This document shows, one piece after another, positions 24,723 to 32,293 of a DNA stretch of 36,558 bases (position 1 is the stretch's first letter; the number at the start of each line of letters is the position of its first letter). The DNA lies in NCBI GenBank assembly GCA_024279275.1, contig JAJRRS010000067.1:1-36558 (forward strand), given 5' to 3'. Both the position numbers and the translations under genes were made by a program. A model generated the notes under the pieces. That model searched no databases, was not told the DNA's origin, and worked only from the letters and a program-made list of their open reading frames with translations. Origin of the DNA: Planctomycetota bacterium. Lineage in GTDB: Bacteria > Planctomycetota > Phycisphaerae > Phycisphaerales > Phycisphaeraceae.

Positions 24723-26483
24723 ATGAGCAAACCCACCGCCTGGCGTCTGGCCTTCATCGTGATGATGACCGCACTTCTGGTCGTCCTGACCGATGCCTGG
24801 GCCGCCAAGCAGGCCGACACCTACAAGCAGCTTGACCTCCTGGTCGAGGTCCGCCACGAGTTGGTCCAAAACTACGTCGAAGAACCGGACCAGATCGAAC
24901 TGATGGAAGCCGCAGTGCAAGGCATGGTCTCCTCCCTGGATGACCCCTACACCGTCTTCATCCCAGCCGAGCACGTCGAACAGTTTTCCGACCACCTGAC
25001 CGGGTCATTCTCCGGCATCGGTGCCGTGATCGAAATGCGCGACGGACGACCGCGAATCAACACACCTCTCGAAGACTCCCCCGCCTGGAAAGCGGGGATC
25101 ATGGCCGGTGACATCATCCTTACAGTCGATGGCGAATCCACACTCGCCCAGAGCCAGATGGATGTCATCAAACGCATCAAAGGCGAAGCCGGCACCGATG
25201 TCGTCCTGAACGTCCGACGAGAGACCGGCGAAGAACTCGACATCACCATCACCCGCGCTCAGATCAAGGTCAAGACAGTCCGCGGCGCACGCCGACTCGC
25301 CGACCAGAGCTTCGATTTTATGCTCGACCCCGTCAACAAAATCGGCTACGTCCGCATCTCCCAGTTCACCGCCAAGACCGCCGACGAACTGCGATCCGCA
25401 CTCGAACAACTCAACGAACAAGACGTCCAAGGCCTCATCCTCGACCTCCGCTTCGACCCAGGCGGCCTCCTTGATTCCGCATGGAAAGTCAGTGACATGT
25501 TCCTCACCAAAGGCCAACGCATCGTCTCCACCAAGGGACGCAACTGGCCCGAACAGGTCTTCGACTCCACCGACGACACCGTCATGCCCGACACACCCAT
25601 GGTCGTCCTCGCCAACGAGGGCAGCGCCTCCGCCTCCGAAGTCGTCACCGGCGCATTGTCCGACAACAAACGCGCCCTCTTCGTCGGCACACGAACCTTC
25701 GGCAAGGGTAGCGTCCAACAGGTACACCGCCTGGACAGCGGCCTGGGCGCACTTAAAGTTACCGGCGCTTATTACTACCTACCCAACGGTCGAAACATCC
25801 ACAAGAAACCAGACGCCGAGGTCTGGGGCGTCGATCCCGACGAGGGCGCCTACGTCCCCATGACATTCGAGCAGTACGACCAGATGATCAAGACCCGCCG
25901 TGAAGCCGACACCATCCGCGCAGATAACGGCCACGGCGACTCCGCAGAAGTTACACCCGACTACATCGAAAATATACTCCACGACCCTCAACTCGCCGCC
26001 GCCCTCCGTGCCGTCCTGGGTAAGACTCAAAATGATAAATGGCCCACCGTCGGCCTAGCCAACGCCGAGGAACTCGTACGCCTTCACAAACGTGAACAAC
26101 TCGAACGCCGACGCGGCCTGCTGCTTGATGAACTGCACCGCGTCGAAGCCGAACTCGCCGACGGGGACGAGAGTGTAGACGCAACAGACAAGCAACTCTT
26201 CCAACTCGATCAGGCCGAATCGCCCGTCACCGATACAAGCCTGGACCTCATCGCCACACCACCCAAGACACCGCAGTCCACCGCCCCCGAATCATCGGAG
26301 CCAGACGCACAAATACCCGATCCCACCGAACCTGTGTCAGCCGAACCACAAACAGAGTTGCCCGAGCCACCTGCCACCGAAGAACCCGAGTTGCAGGAAG
26401 AAGTCGACGTTCAGATTGAAAAAGAGGTTAAAGCAACACATCCGCAACCCGCCCCCACCCCTGAGCCGGCGACCCAGCCTTGA
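24723..26483 (+). CDS. C-terminal processing peptidase (S41, CtpA/Prc type)
   Basis: A secreted serine protease that trims or degrades envelope proteins. The 586 residues contain a signal peptide or anchor (about 8-27), a PDZ domain (about 95-180, GIGAVIEMRDGRP and SPAWKAGIMAGDIILTVDGE) and the S41 core with SASASE at 301-306 (nucleophile region) and the catalytic Lys328 in FGKGSVQ. The last 120 residues are a low-complexity Pro/Glu/Thr tail (ESSEPDAQIPDPTEP), longer than in most relatives. Its TGA overlaps the TTG start of tsaD, so the two are coupled. Which proteins it cuts is unknown. Confidence 0.93.
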   Translation: MSKPTAWRLAFIVMMTALLVVLTDAWAAKQADTYKQLDLLVEVRHELVQNYVEEPDQIELMEAAVQGMVSSLDDPYTVFIPAEHVEQFSDHLTGSFSGIGAVIEMRDGRPRINTPLEDSPAWKAGIMAGDIILTVDGESTLAQSQMDVIKRIKGEAGTDVVLNVRRETGEELDITITRAQIKVKTVRGARRLADQSFDFMLDPVNKIGYVRISQFTAKTADELRSALEQLNEQDVQGLILDLRFDPGGLLDSAWKVSDMFLTKGQRIVSTKGRNWPEQVFDSTDDTVMPDTPMVVLANEGSASASEVVTGALSDNKRALFVGTRTFGKGSVQQVHRLDSGLGALKVTGAYYYLPNGRNIHKKPDAEVWGVDPDEGAYVPMTFEQYDQMIKTRREADTIRADNGHGDSAEVTPDYIENILHDPQLAAALRAVLGKTQNDKWPTVGLANAEELVRLHKREQLERRRGLLLDELHRVEAELADGDESVDATDKQLFQLDQAESPVTDTSLDLIATPPKTPQSTAPESSEPDAQIPDPTEPVSAEPQTELPEPPATEEPELQEEVDVQIEKEVKATHPQPAPTPEPATQP

Positions 26484-27829
26484 CACTCATCCTCGGCCTG
26501 GAAACAAGCTGCGACGAAACCGCCGCCGCGATCGTTCGTGACGGCCAAATCGTCCTGTCCAACGTCGTCGCCACACAGCACGACCTCCACCAACGCTACC
26601 GAGGCGTCGTCCCTGAGATCGCCAGCCGCGCACACCTGCAAAATATCAACCCCGTCATACAGGAATCTCTCGACCGCGCAGCCATCACACTCAACGACCT
26701 CGACGCCATCGCCGTCGGCCACCGACCCGGCCTCATCGGCTCACTACTCGTCGGCGTCAGTGCTGCGAAGACCATCGCATGGGCAACCGACATCCCCCTG
26801 ATCGGCATCGACCACGTCCAGGCACACCTCCACGCCGCAACCCTCACTGACCCACCAACATCAAATAAACCCGCACCCCAAATAGACCCGCCATCCTGGC
26901 GGGGTAACTCAATAACGGGTAATCCCAAATCAGATTTTTCCGTAACGAGTAATCCCCAACCGGGTAACCCCCAACCCCCCCCCACAGCGTCTTCAAACGC
27001 CGCCCCCAACACACCTTCCCAGAATAAGGGGTCGGGAGTCGTTTCTAAAGAAATACAAACCACAAAATCGACTCCCGACCCCTTAATAAATAGCGGAGCA
27101 CAAAACAAAGCGCCAGGAACCTTTACCCCGGCAGATGCCCCCGCCAAACTCACCTTCCCCGCGCTGGGCCTGGTTGTCTCCGGCGGACACACCAGCCTCT
27201 ACGCGATGAACTCCCCAACCGACCTCACTCTCATCGGCGCAACCATCGACGACGCCGTCGGCGAAGCCTACGACAAAGCAGCCGTCATCCTCAACCTCGG
27301 CTACCCCGGCGGCCCAAAGCTCGACAAACTCGCACAGCAAGGCGACCCCACCCAACACGACCTCCCCCGCTCCATGCTCGCCAAAGACAGCCTGGACTTC
27401 TCGTTCAGCGGCCTGAAAACAGCCGTCCTCTACACCGTCCGAGGCCACCCCAAGGGCCGAGGCGCCGCCGCAAAGTTCCAGCGCAGCATCGACGACTTAA
27501 ATGAACAGCAGATAACCAACATCGCCGCAGCGTTCCAGGCCGCCGCCATCGATGCCATCATCAAAAAACTAAAACGTGCCGTGCAACACATGACCGACCA
27601 GGGCACCCCCCCGCAATCCCTGGTCATCGGCGGCGGCGTCAGCGCCAACTCCCTGCTTCGCACCCGCGCAACAGAACTCGGCGAGCAACTAAATATCACC
27701 GTCCGCATCCCCGCCTTCGCCTACTGCCTGGACAACGCCGCCATGATCGCCGGCCTCGCACACACCCACTACCAAGCCCACAACTTCGCCAACCTCGACC
27801 TCCCCGCCATCGCCTCGGGGTCGGTGTGA
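26480..27829 (+). CDS. tsaD: tRNA N6-adenosine threonylcarbamoyltransferase TsaD, with large insertion
   Basis: TsaD transfers threonylcarbamoyl to A37 of ANN-decoding tRNAs (t6A), with TsaB and TsaE. The start is a TTG overlapping the protease stop (TTGA). Family marks are LGLETSCDET (5-14), GVVPEIASRAH (42-52), the metal ligands His112 and His116 (HVQAH), VVSGGHTSLY (232-241), DDAVGEAYDK, LDFSFSGLKT and VIGGGVSANSLLR. The protein has 449 residues against a usual 330-350. The excess is one block, about residues 124-222, between HVQAH and FPALGLVVSGGHT, where relatives have about 10 residues. The block is low-complexity (Pro, Asn, Ser) and its DNA holds a REP-like hairpin and a 17-bp inverted repeat, both read in frame. 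All catalytic motifs are intact, so the protein is probably functional. Confidence 0.93.
   Translation: MTLILGLETSCDETAAAIVRDGQIVLSNVVATQHDLHQRYRGVVPEIASRAHLQNINPVIQESLDRAAITLNDLDAIAVGHRPGLIGSLLVGVSAAKTIAWATDIPLIGIDHVQAHLHAATLTDPPTSNKPAPQIDPPSWRGNSITGNPKSDFSVTSNPQPGNPQPPPTASSNAAPNTPSQNKGSGVVSKEIQTTKSTPDPLINSGAQNKAPGTFTPADAPAKLTFPALGLVVSGGHTSLYAMNSPTDLTLIGATIDDAVGEAYDKAAVILNLGYPGGPKLDKLAQQGDPTQHDLPRSMLAKDSLDFSFSGLKTAVLYTVRGHPKGRGAAAKFQRSIDDLNEQQITNIAAAFQAAAIDAIIKKLKRAVQHMTDQGTPPQSLVIGGGVSANSLLRTRATELGEQLNITVRIPAFAYCLDNAAMIAGLAHTHYQAHNFANLDLPAIASGSV
26871..26974 (+). repeat. REP-like element inside tsaD
   Basis: The hairpin CCCGCCA-TCC-TGGCGGG (26887-26903) is preceded by AATAGA and followed by spaced units resembling CGGGTAATCCC (about 26900-26974: GGGTAACTC, ACGGGTAATCCC, CGAGTAATCCCC, CCGGGTAACCCCC). 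The core and left flank match the copies at 29767 and 30453 in the same orientation. It is translated as DPPSWRG and following residues without a stop. Confidence 0.85.
27025..27085. repeat. Perfect 17-bp inverted repeat inside tsaD
   Basis: TAAGGGGTCGGGAGTCG (27025-27041) and CGACTCCCGACCCCTTA (27069-27085) are exact reverse complements around a 27-base A-rich loop. It resembles a small non-autonomous element or REP-like palindrome. It is read in frame within the tsaD insertion. Confidence 0.9.
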
Positions 27830-27865
27830 TTCATAACCACCCAGCCACCCCTACCATACATGAGT

Positions 27866-27907
27866 CAAAAAAAATACAGGGAAGCCCATAGCTTTTGGGC
27901 TTCCCTG
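27866..27907 (-). terminator. Rho-independent terminator of the thioredoxin-like gene
   Basis: A perfect 12-bp stem, CAGGGAAGCCCA (27877-27888) and TGGGCTTCCCTG (27896-27907), with a 7-base loop. On the minus strand the stem is followed, after two bases, by a run of eight T (complement of 27867-27874). It lies 34 bases beyond the stop of the minus-strand gene and is close to the plus-strand tsaD end, so it may serve both. Confidence 0.85.
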
Positions 27908-27941
27908 CGTCATACATAAAATTACTCAGTGAACGACCGGC

Positions 27942-28616
27942 CTATTCCCCGTCAGCCTGATTTTCGTGATGCTCGCCTTCGTCATCATCTTCGATCTCTT
28001 CATTACCTGCATGTGAATCATCGGTGTCGTTCTCCACAGCATCATCGCTTTGCTTATAAGGCTGCTCTTCCAGGATCGAATCAACAACGTCCTGCACATG
28101 ATTAGGCTTCAGCCCCACCGCACGCACCACGTTGTTCCGATCGACCACCGCATACGTCGGCCACCACATCACGTTCCACGCCTTGGCAACCTCATACGTC
28201 GAGTCCTTCCCCACCGGGTACTTGATCCCGCGATCCTCAGCAACCTTTTCCATCTTCTCCTGACCGCTGGCAGACCCACACACACCCACAATCAACACCC
28301 CGTCCTCAGCGTACTTCTCAGCCATCTCGTTATTATGCGGGATCGCTGCGATGCAAGGCCCGCACCACGTCGCCCACAGATCCACCACCACGATCTTGCC
28401 TTTCATTGTTTCCGCCGTCTGCTCCCCGTTAATCCACTCGGTCAGTTTCAACTCCGGTGCCTGCTCACCAATCATCGCGTCGTGCGTGGCCCGCTGGCTC
28501 TCTTCGCCCCAGAACCACTTGCTCGGATACGGGTTCTCCCCCGCCATCACAATCGGCGTGCCGACGAAGAACAGGATGAGTAACGAAGATACGAAGCCAA
28601 GTCTGCTTGTGAACAT
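27942..28616 (-). CDS. TlpA/ResA-like thiol-disulfide oxidoreductase
   Basis: The 224-residue protein from the ATG at 28616 (GAAAGGGA upstream) has a signal peptide (LGFVSSLLILFFVGTPIVMAG), so it acts outside the cytoplasm. The thioredoxin fold carries WATWCGPC with Cys85 and Cys88, the cis-Pro region WWPTYAVVD, and the AhpC/TSA-like 'APELKLTEWINGE' strand. Such proteins reduce disulfides in cytochrome c maturation or similar processes, but no cytochrome gene is nearby. The last 35 residues are an acidic, His-containing tail (DDDEGEHHENQADGE) that might bind metal. A strong terminator follows. Confidence 0.88.
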   Translation of the reverse strand: MFTSRLGFVSSLLILFFVGTPIVMAGENPYPSKWFWGEESQRATHDAMIGEQAPELKLTEWINGEQTAETMKGKIVVVDLWATWCGPCIAAIPHNNEMAEKYAEDGVLIVGVCGSASGQEKMEKVAEDRGIKYPVGKDSTYEVAKAWNVMWWPTYAVVDRNNVVRAVGLKPNHVQDVVDSILEEQPYKQSDDAVENDTDDSHAGNEEIEDDDEGEHHENQADGE

Positions 28617-28886
28617 GAAAAATTCCCTTTCGGTTGATCCGTGTCTGCCGGATATTAACGCGTACATGATACCGCCTACCAGCCACCTGAACCTACCAGC
28701 GCCTAACCACGATTATTTCATCTACGCAACCCCCCACCCCGAGGTTCACCTCCAGCTACGCGCCTCTCCCTAATAATGCTCAAAAAACTTGCCTATCACC
28801 CAAACCCACAACGTTTAGCCGTCGAGGCCACGCGATGCCCCCCTCATCCCACCACGACGAACATGAATCTACCCTAGAATCCACCC

Positions 28887-29765
28887 ATGATGTTCGATTT
28901 GATATTCCTCGGCACAGGCACCAGTGCCGGCATCCCCATGATCGGCTGCCACTGCGAAGTCTGCACCTCCGACGACCCACGCGACCAACGCACCCGCCCC
29001 AGCGTACTCATCCGATACGCCGGCCACGAACCCGACCCCCCCCCCGAACACACCCCCGGATTCACCCCCGGACTCACCCGCCAATTCCTCATCGACACCG
29101 CGCCGGAGATGCGCCAGCAGGTCATCGCACAAAAACTCAACCGCATCGACGGCGTCCTCTACACCCACGCCCACGCCGACCACATCTTCGGCCTCGACGA
29201 CCTCCGCCGATTCAACGCCGTCATGAAAACAGCCGTCGACATCCACGCCGAACCCATGGTCCTCGCATCACTACGCAAAATGTTCCCCTACGTCTTCACC
29301 CCCGAGAAAAATATCAACCCGTCATTCGTCCCCACCCTCATCGCACACGAACTCCAACCCGCCAAACCCCTCGACCTCTTCGGCGCCACCTGGACCCCCA
29401 TCCGCCTCCTGCACGGCCGACTCCCCATCCTCGGCTTCCGCATCGACTTCGCCGGCAAATCAATCGCCTACTGCACCGACGTCTCCGCATTCCCCCCGGA
29501 AAGCTACCCCCTGCTGCAAGACCTCGACGTCCTGGTCATCGACGGCCTGCGCTTCCGCCACCACCCCACCCACCTCACCATCGACCAGGCCCTCGAACAG
29601 ATCGAACAAATCAAACCCAAACGCGCCTACCTCACCCACATGGCCCACGACATCAAACACGCCGACGTCGAACCGAAGCTACCAGAGGGGGTATTCCTGT
29701 CTTATGACGGGTTGGTCGTAAACGTATGTGAAACACATGCCCGCCAAAATGGCGGGCCTATATAG
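28887..29765 (+). CDS. Metallo-beta-lactamase fold hydrolase, PhnP-like
   Basis: The 292-residue protein has GTGTSAGIPMIGCHCEVCTSDDPRDQRTRPS near the N-terminus (shown here only by its key parts GTGTSAG, GCHCEVC and RTRPS), which resembles the Cys-rich loop of PhnP-type phosphoribosyl cyclic phosphodiesterases, then HAHADHIFGLDDLRRF (about 93-108), a metal-binding HxHxDH motif, 'YCTDVSAFP' and 'THMAHD'. The exact substrate is uncertain; no phn operon is present. A Pro-rich insert (PPPEHTPGFTPGL) lies near residues 52-66. The last residues, ARQNGGPI, and the TAG stop come from a REP-like element, so the natural C-terminus may have been replaced. Confidence 0.85.
   Translation: MMFDLIFLGTGTSAGIPMIGCHCEVCTSDDPRDQRTRPSVLIRYAGHEPDPPPEHTPGFTPGLTRQFLIDTAPEMRQQVIAQKLNRIDGVLYTHAHADHIFGLDDLRRFNAVMKTAVDIHAEPMVLASLRKMFPYVFTPEKNINPSFVPTLIAHELQPAKPLDLFGATWTPIRLLHGRLPILGFRIDFAGKSIAYCTDVSAFPPESYPLLQDLDVLVIDGLRFRHHPTHLTIDQALEQIEQIKPKRAYLTHMAHDIKHADVEPKLPEGVFLSYDGLVVNVCETHARQNGGPI
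29034..29080 (+). repeat. CCCCCGGATTC repeat inside the PhnP-like gene
   Basis: C-runs joined by GAACACA, GGATTCA and GGACTCA give a 12-base unit (ACCCCCGGATTC) in about two copies. It encodes a Pro/Gly loop (HTPGFTPGL) that is absent from the usual short strand turn in this part of the fold. Confidence 0.7.
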
Positions 29766-29784
29766 ACCCGCCATCCTGGCGGGG
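29739..29784 (+). repeat. REP-like double hairpin upstream of the Y1 transposase
   Basis: Two hairpins share one stem: GCCCGCCA-AAA-TGGCGGGC (29739-29757) and CCCGCCA-TCC-TGGCGGG (29767-29783), with CTATATAGA between. The TATAG supplies the stop of the PhnP-like gene. About 130 bases separate it from the transposase ATG. Confidence 0.88.
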
Positions 29785-29845
29785 ATATTCCGTTGCGGGG
29801 TTATCGCGCCGTCACAACCTTTGCAAATCGGTTGATTCATTCATA

Positions 29846-29886
29846 AAATCACACACAATCACACACAATCACACACAATCACACAA
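29846..29886 (+). repeat. Ten-base tandem repeat AATCACACAC
   Basis: About four consecutive units of AATCACACAC lie in the leader of the Y1 transposase. The helical-turn period could position a protein or simply reflect slippage. Confidence 0.85.
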
Positions 29887-29912
29887 TACCCCTCCCTTTT
29901 CCAAACCAACCC

Positions 29913-30452
29913 ATGCCAAACACCCTCGGCATCCACTGGATCGCCACCACCCACGGCACATGGCTGCACGGCGACCCACGCGGTTCCTGGAACAACGGCC
30001 AACTCATCGGCCCCGACCCATTTCTCCAAGCCGCCATCAACAAACGTATGACTCACGACGCAATCGTATTGTCACGGGCCGAAATCATCTGCGTCGCCTC
30101 CGATATGGGGCACACGATCACAGAGCAAGGCCACCGAGTTTACGCCGCAACATTTCACCCAACACACCTGCACATCATCTTCGCACCACTCCCCGAAGAC
30201 ATCAGCACCACAATCGCACGACTGAAAAAACGCTCCGCCAACCTGATCCTCAAAGTCCGCCGCAACCTCGGCGACGACCGCAAACACCTCTGGACCAAAG
30301 GCCGATTCCCCGTGTTCATCTTCGAAGAACACCACCTGCACAACGCCATCCAATACGTCCGCCGACACAACACCCGTATCGGTTTGCCCCCCGACCCATA
30401 CGACTGGATTCAACCGTTACACCCACCCCGCCAAAACAACCGCCCCATATAG
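29913..30452 (+). CDS. Y1 (HUH) transposase, REP-associated type
   Basis: The 179-residue protein starts like a common planctomycete Y1 family (IHWIATTHGTWLHGDPRGSW). It has the metal-binding HUH motif His85-Leu-His87 in FHPTHLHIIF and a candidate nucleophile Tyr148 in AIQYVRRHN. Such proteins cut and join single-stranded DNA at folded palindromes; REP-associated ones (RAYT) move REP elements. REP-like hairpins with the same sequence flank this gene on both sides. The last residues, PPRQNNRPI, and the TAG come from the downstream REP copy, as in the PhnP-like gene. Activity is inferred. Confidence 0.85.
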   Translation: MPNTLGIHWIATTHGTWLHGDPRGSWNNGQLIGPDPFLQAAINKRMTHDAIVLSRAEIICVASDMGHTITEQGHRVYAATFHPTHLHIIFAPLPEDISTTIARLKKRSANLILKVRRNLGDDRKHLWTKGRFPVFIFEEHHLHNAIQYVRRHNTRIGLPPDPYDWIQPLHPPRQNNRPI

Positions 30453-30475
30453 CCCCGCCATCCTGGCGGGGTTCT
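30428..30475 (+). repeat. REP-like element downstream of the Y1 transposase
   Basis: A decayed first hairpin (CCCGCCAAAACAACCGCCCC, within the gene end) is followed by CATATAG and the intact CCCCGCCA-TCC-TGGCGGGG (30453-30471). Downstream lie CGGGGTAAAC-like and CGGGGTAAATC-like words near 30483 and 30526, as beside the tsaD copy. The orientation equals that of the other two copies. Confidence 0.88.
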
Positions 30476-30595
30476 CCCTGCCCGGGGTAAACGCGCCGGA
30501 GCACCGTCTGTGGCGTAATACCCGGCGGGGTAAATCCTGACGGGGCATACCCATATCACAACCCCATCCCACACCGATTGATCGTTCAGATGGCT

Positions 30596-31402
30596 TTATC
30601 CCGCCCCCATCAACGCCCTCAGCGCCGCCCCAATATCCGCCTGCCGCATCAGATGCTCACCCACCAGCACACGATGCACCCCCGCCTCCGCAAGCCGCTT
30701 AATATCGTCATGCGTCTTGATCCCCGACTCGCTGACCAGAATATCCAAATCAGGCACATCCTTGAGCAATTTAATCGTGTGGCTAAGGTCGGTCGTCATC
30801 GTCTTGAGGTCGCGGTTATTGATCCCCAATAACTGATACCCCGGGTGTGGGAACCCGACGTGGCTCTTGATCTGGATCAGGCTCTCGTAGTCGTGAACCT
30901 CCAGCAACACCGTCATCTTCAACTCGGTCGCCAGGATCAACATATCGATCATCTGCGGCTCGCCCAGGCACTCCGCGATCAGCAATATCGCATCCGCCCC
31001 AGCCGCCCTTGCTTCGTACACCTGATACGCATCAATAATAAAATCCTTGCGCAACACCGGCAAAGGCACCGCGGCCTTGATCTGCGCAATGTAACTCAAC
31101 GACCCCTGAAAATACTTCTCATCCGTCAGGCAACTGATCGCCGCCGCACCCGCCCCGTGATAAGCCTTCGCGATGGCAACCGGGTCGAAGTCCTCACGAA
31201 TCACCCCCGCCGACGGGCTTGCCTTCTTCACCTCCGCGATCACCCGCAACTCACCCTTAGGCCGAGTCACCGCAGCATAAAAATTCCTCGGCGGCGACAC
31301 CTCCCCCGCACGCGCCTTCACCTCATCCAGCGGAACCGCCCCCTGCGCCGCTTCGACTTCCAGTTTCTTATCCGCCACGATCTGGGCCAGCACATCGCTC
31401 AT
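30596..31402 (-). CDS. trpC: Indole-3-glycerol phosphate synthase
   Basis: TrpC closes the indole ring in tryptophan synthesis: CdRP gives indole-3-glycerol phosphate. The 268 residues show the barrel motifs: EVKKASPSAGVI (the Lys and Pro-Ser region), CLTDEKYFQGS, PVLRKDFIIDAYQVYEARAAGADAILLI (in two parts), LLGINNRDLKTM and LVSESGI. Length is normal for a single-function enzyme. The other trp genes are not here, so the pathway is scattered in this genome. It diverges from the phosphodiesterase gene, with 172 bases between that should carry both promoters. Confidence 0.96.
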   Translation of the reverse strand: MSDVLAQIVADKKLEVEAAQGAVPLDEVKARAGEVSPPRNFYAAVTRPKGELRVIAEVKKASPSAGVIREDFDPVAIAKAYHGAGAAAISCLTDEKYFQGSLSYIAQIKAAVPLPVLRKDFIIDAYQVYEARAAGADAILLIAECLGEPQMIDMLILATELKMTVLLEVHDYESLIQIKSHVGFPHPGYQLLGINNRDLKTMTTDLSHTIKLLKDVPDLDILVSESGIKTHDDIKRLAEAGVHRVLVGEHLMRQADIGAALRALMGAG

Positions 31403-31500
31403 CGGTCGGTCCCTGGGGTTGGTATACGGCTCGGTCAGGCCGAAAGCATAACGCCTACCGGGCAGACTGAAAAAACGCTACACCCCAGACGTTCCGGGTT

Positions 31501-31528
31501 TTGCCCGGATAGACCTGTCAGGTACACT
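31501..31528 (+). promoter_or_regulatory. Possible promoter of the phosphodiesterase gene
   Basis: TTGCCC (31501-31506) and TACACT (31523-31528) lie 16 bases apart, about 47 bases before the start codon of the plus-strand gene. Both boxes are imperfect. Confidence 0.3.
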
Positions 31529-31574
31529 CCGCCGGGACCACGTTGTGACCAGTTTTTACAGTTAGGATCGCGCA

Positions 31575-32222
31575 TTGCCACGGATCGGTTTGTTGTCTGA
31601 CTCACATGGGCGGGCCGTCACCACACGGCTGGGCGTCCAGGCTCTGCTCGCAACGGGTATCGACCTGCTGATCCACCTCGGCGATGTCGGCTCGGTCGAA
31701 GTCATCGACGAACTCGTCGTCCATCAACCCACCCCCGCCCCCGGATTAACCCCCGTCTCCCCCGTCTCCCCCAGCTCCTCCGGCTCCCAAGACCCCATCC
31801 CCGTCAGACTCGTCTTCGGCAATTCCGACTGGGACATCGGACCATTAAGCAAATACGCCCAATGCCTGGGCATCCAAGTGAACCACCCCGTCGGACACAT
31901 CGACCTACCCCCCACCCCCGGAGCAACCCCCGCTCCCGGAATAGCTTCCGGTACAACACACGATGCACGCCCCGTCACATCCCCCGCCCCCCGCCAACTG
32001 GTCTTCTGCCACGGCCACCAGTCCCAACCCATGACCCGGGCACTCGCCCAGAACGCCGCCTACCTCTGCCACGGCCACACCCACCAGGCATCCGACACAC
32101 GCTCCGGATCCACCCGCATCATCAACCCAGGCGCACTTTGCCGGGCACACCAATACACCGTCGCCGTCCTCGATACTGATAACGACCAATTGACCTTCCT
32201 CCCCGTCCCAGCCACCGCCTAA
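31575..32222 (+). CDS. YfcE/MJ0936-type metallophosphodiesterase
   Basis: The 215-residue enzyme has all calcineurin-like motifs: SDSHGR (8-13), LGDVGS, FGNSDWD, CHGHQS and CHGHTH, which bind two metals. Relatives cleave phosphodiester bonds of uncertain natural substrates. The start is a TTG with AGGA 8 bases upstream; it gives the family N-terminus 'PRIGLLSDSHG' directly. Two low-complexity blocks, near residues 52-74 (PTPAPGLTPVSPVSP) and 112-137 (LPPTPGATPAPG), lengthen surface loops and come from C-rich repeats; normal homologues are about 160-180 residues. The motifs themselves are unbroken. Confidence 0.87.
   Translation: MPRIGLLSDSHGRAVTTRLGVQALLATGIDLLIHLGDVGSVEVIDELVVHQPTPAPGLTPVSPVSPSSSGSQDPIPVRLVFGNSDWDIGPLSKYAQCLGIQVNHPVGHIDLPPTPGATPAPGIASGTTHDARPVTSPAPRQLVFCHGHQSQPMTRALAQNAAYLCHGHTHQASDTRSGSTRIINPGALCRAHQYTVAVLDTDNDQLTFLPVPATA
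31728..31772 (+). repeat. C-rich CCCCGGATT repeat inside the phosphodiesterase gene
   Basis: Runs of CCCCC are separated by G, GGATTAA, GTCT and GTCT. A related block (CCCCCGGAGC, CCCCCGCTCCCGGA) occupies 31908-31951 of the same gene. Both encode Pro/Ser/Gly loops and keep the frame. Confidence 0.65.
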
Positions 32223-32293
32223 GCGCCGCCTGTTAAAATGGGCTACACTAAACGCGATATTCCCGTCTTCCATAACCCGGCGGGCAAGACCCA

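Noticed and set aside
25005-25727. Long minus-strand frame (240 codons) opposite the CtpA-type protease
   Set aside because: It is the antisense shadow of a well-supported gene with S41 and PDZ motifs; its product is a Gly/Val/Asp-rich composition typical of GC-rich antisense frames.
26480-27829. tsaD insertion as a frameshifted or pseudogene copy
   Set aside because: The frame is continuous and all conserved motifs before and after the insertion are intact.
28835-29707. Plus-strand frame (290 codons) overlapping the PhnP-like gene
   Set aside because: The translation is almost only Arg, Pro and His, as expected for a shifted frame; the overlapping frame has metal-binding motifs.
29846-29886. 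Ten-base repeats as a CRISPR array or plasmid iterons
   Set aside because: Units are directly adjacent, only 10 bases long and without spacers; no replication or cas gene is near.
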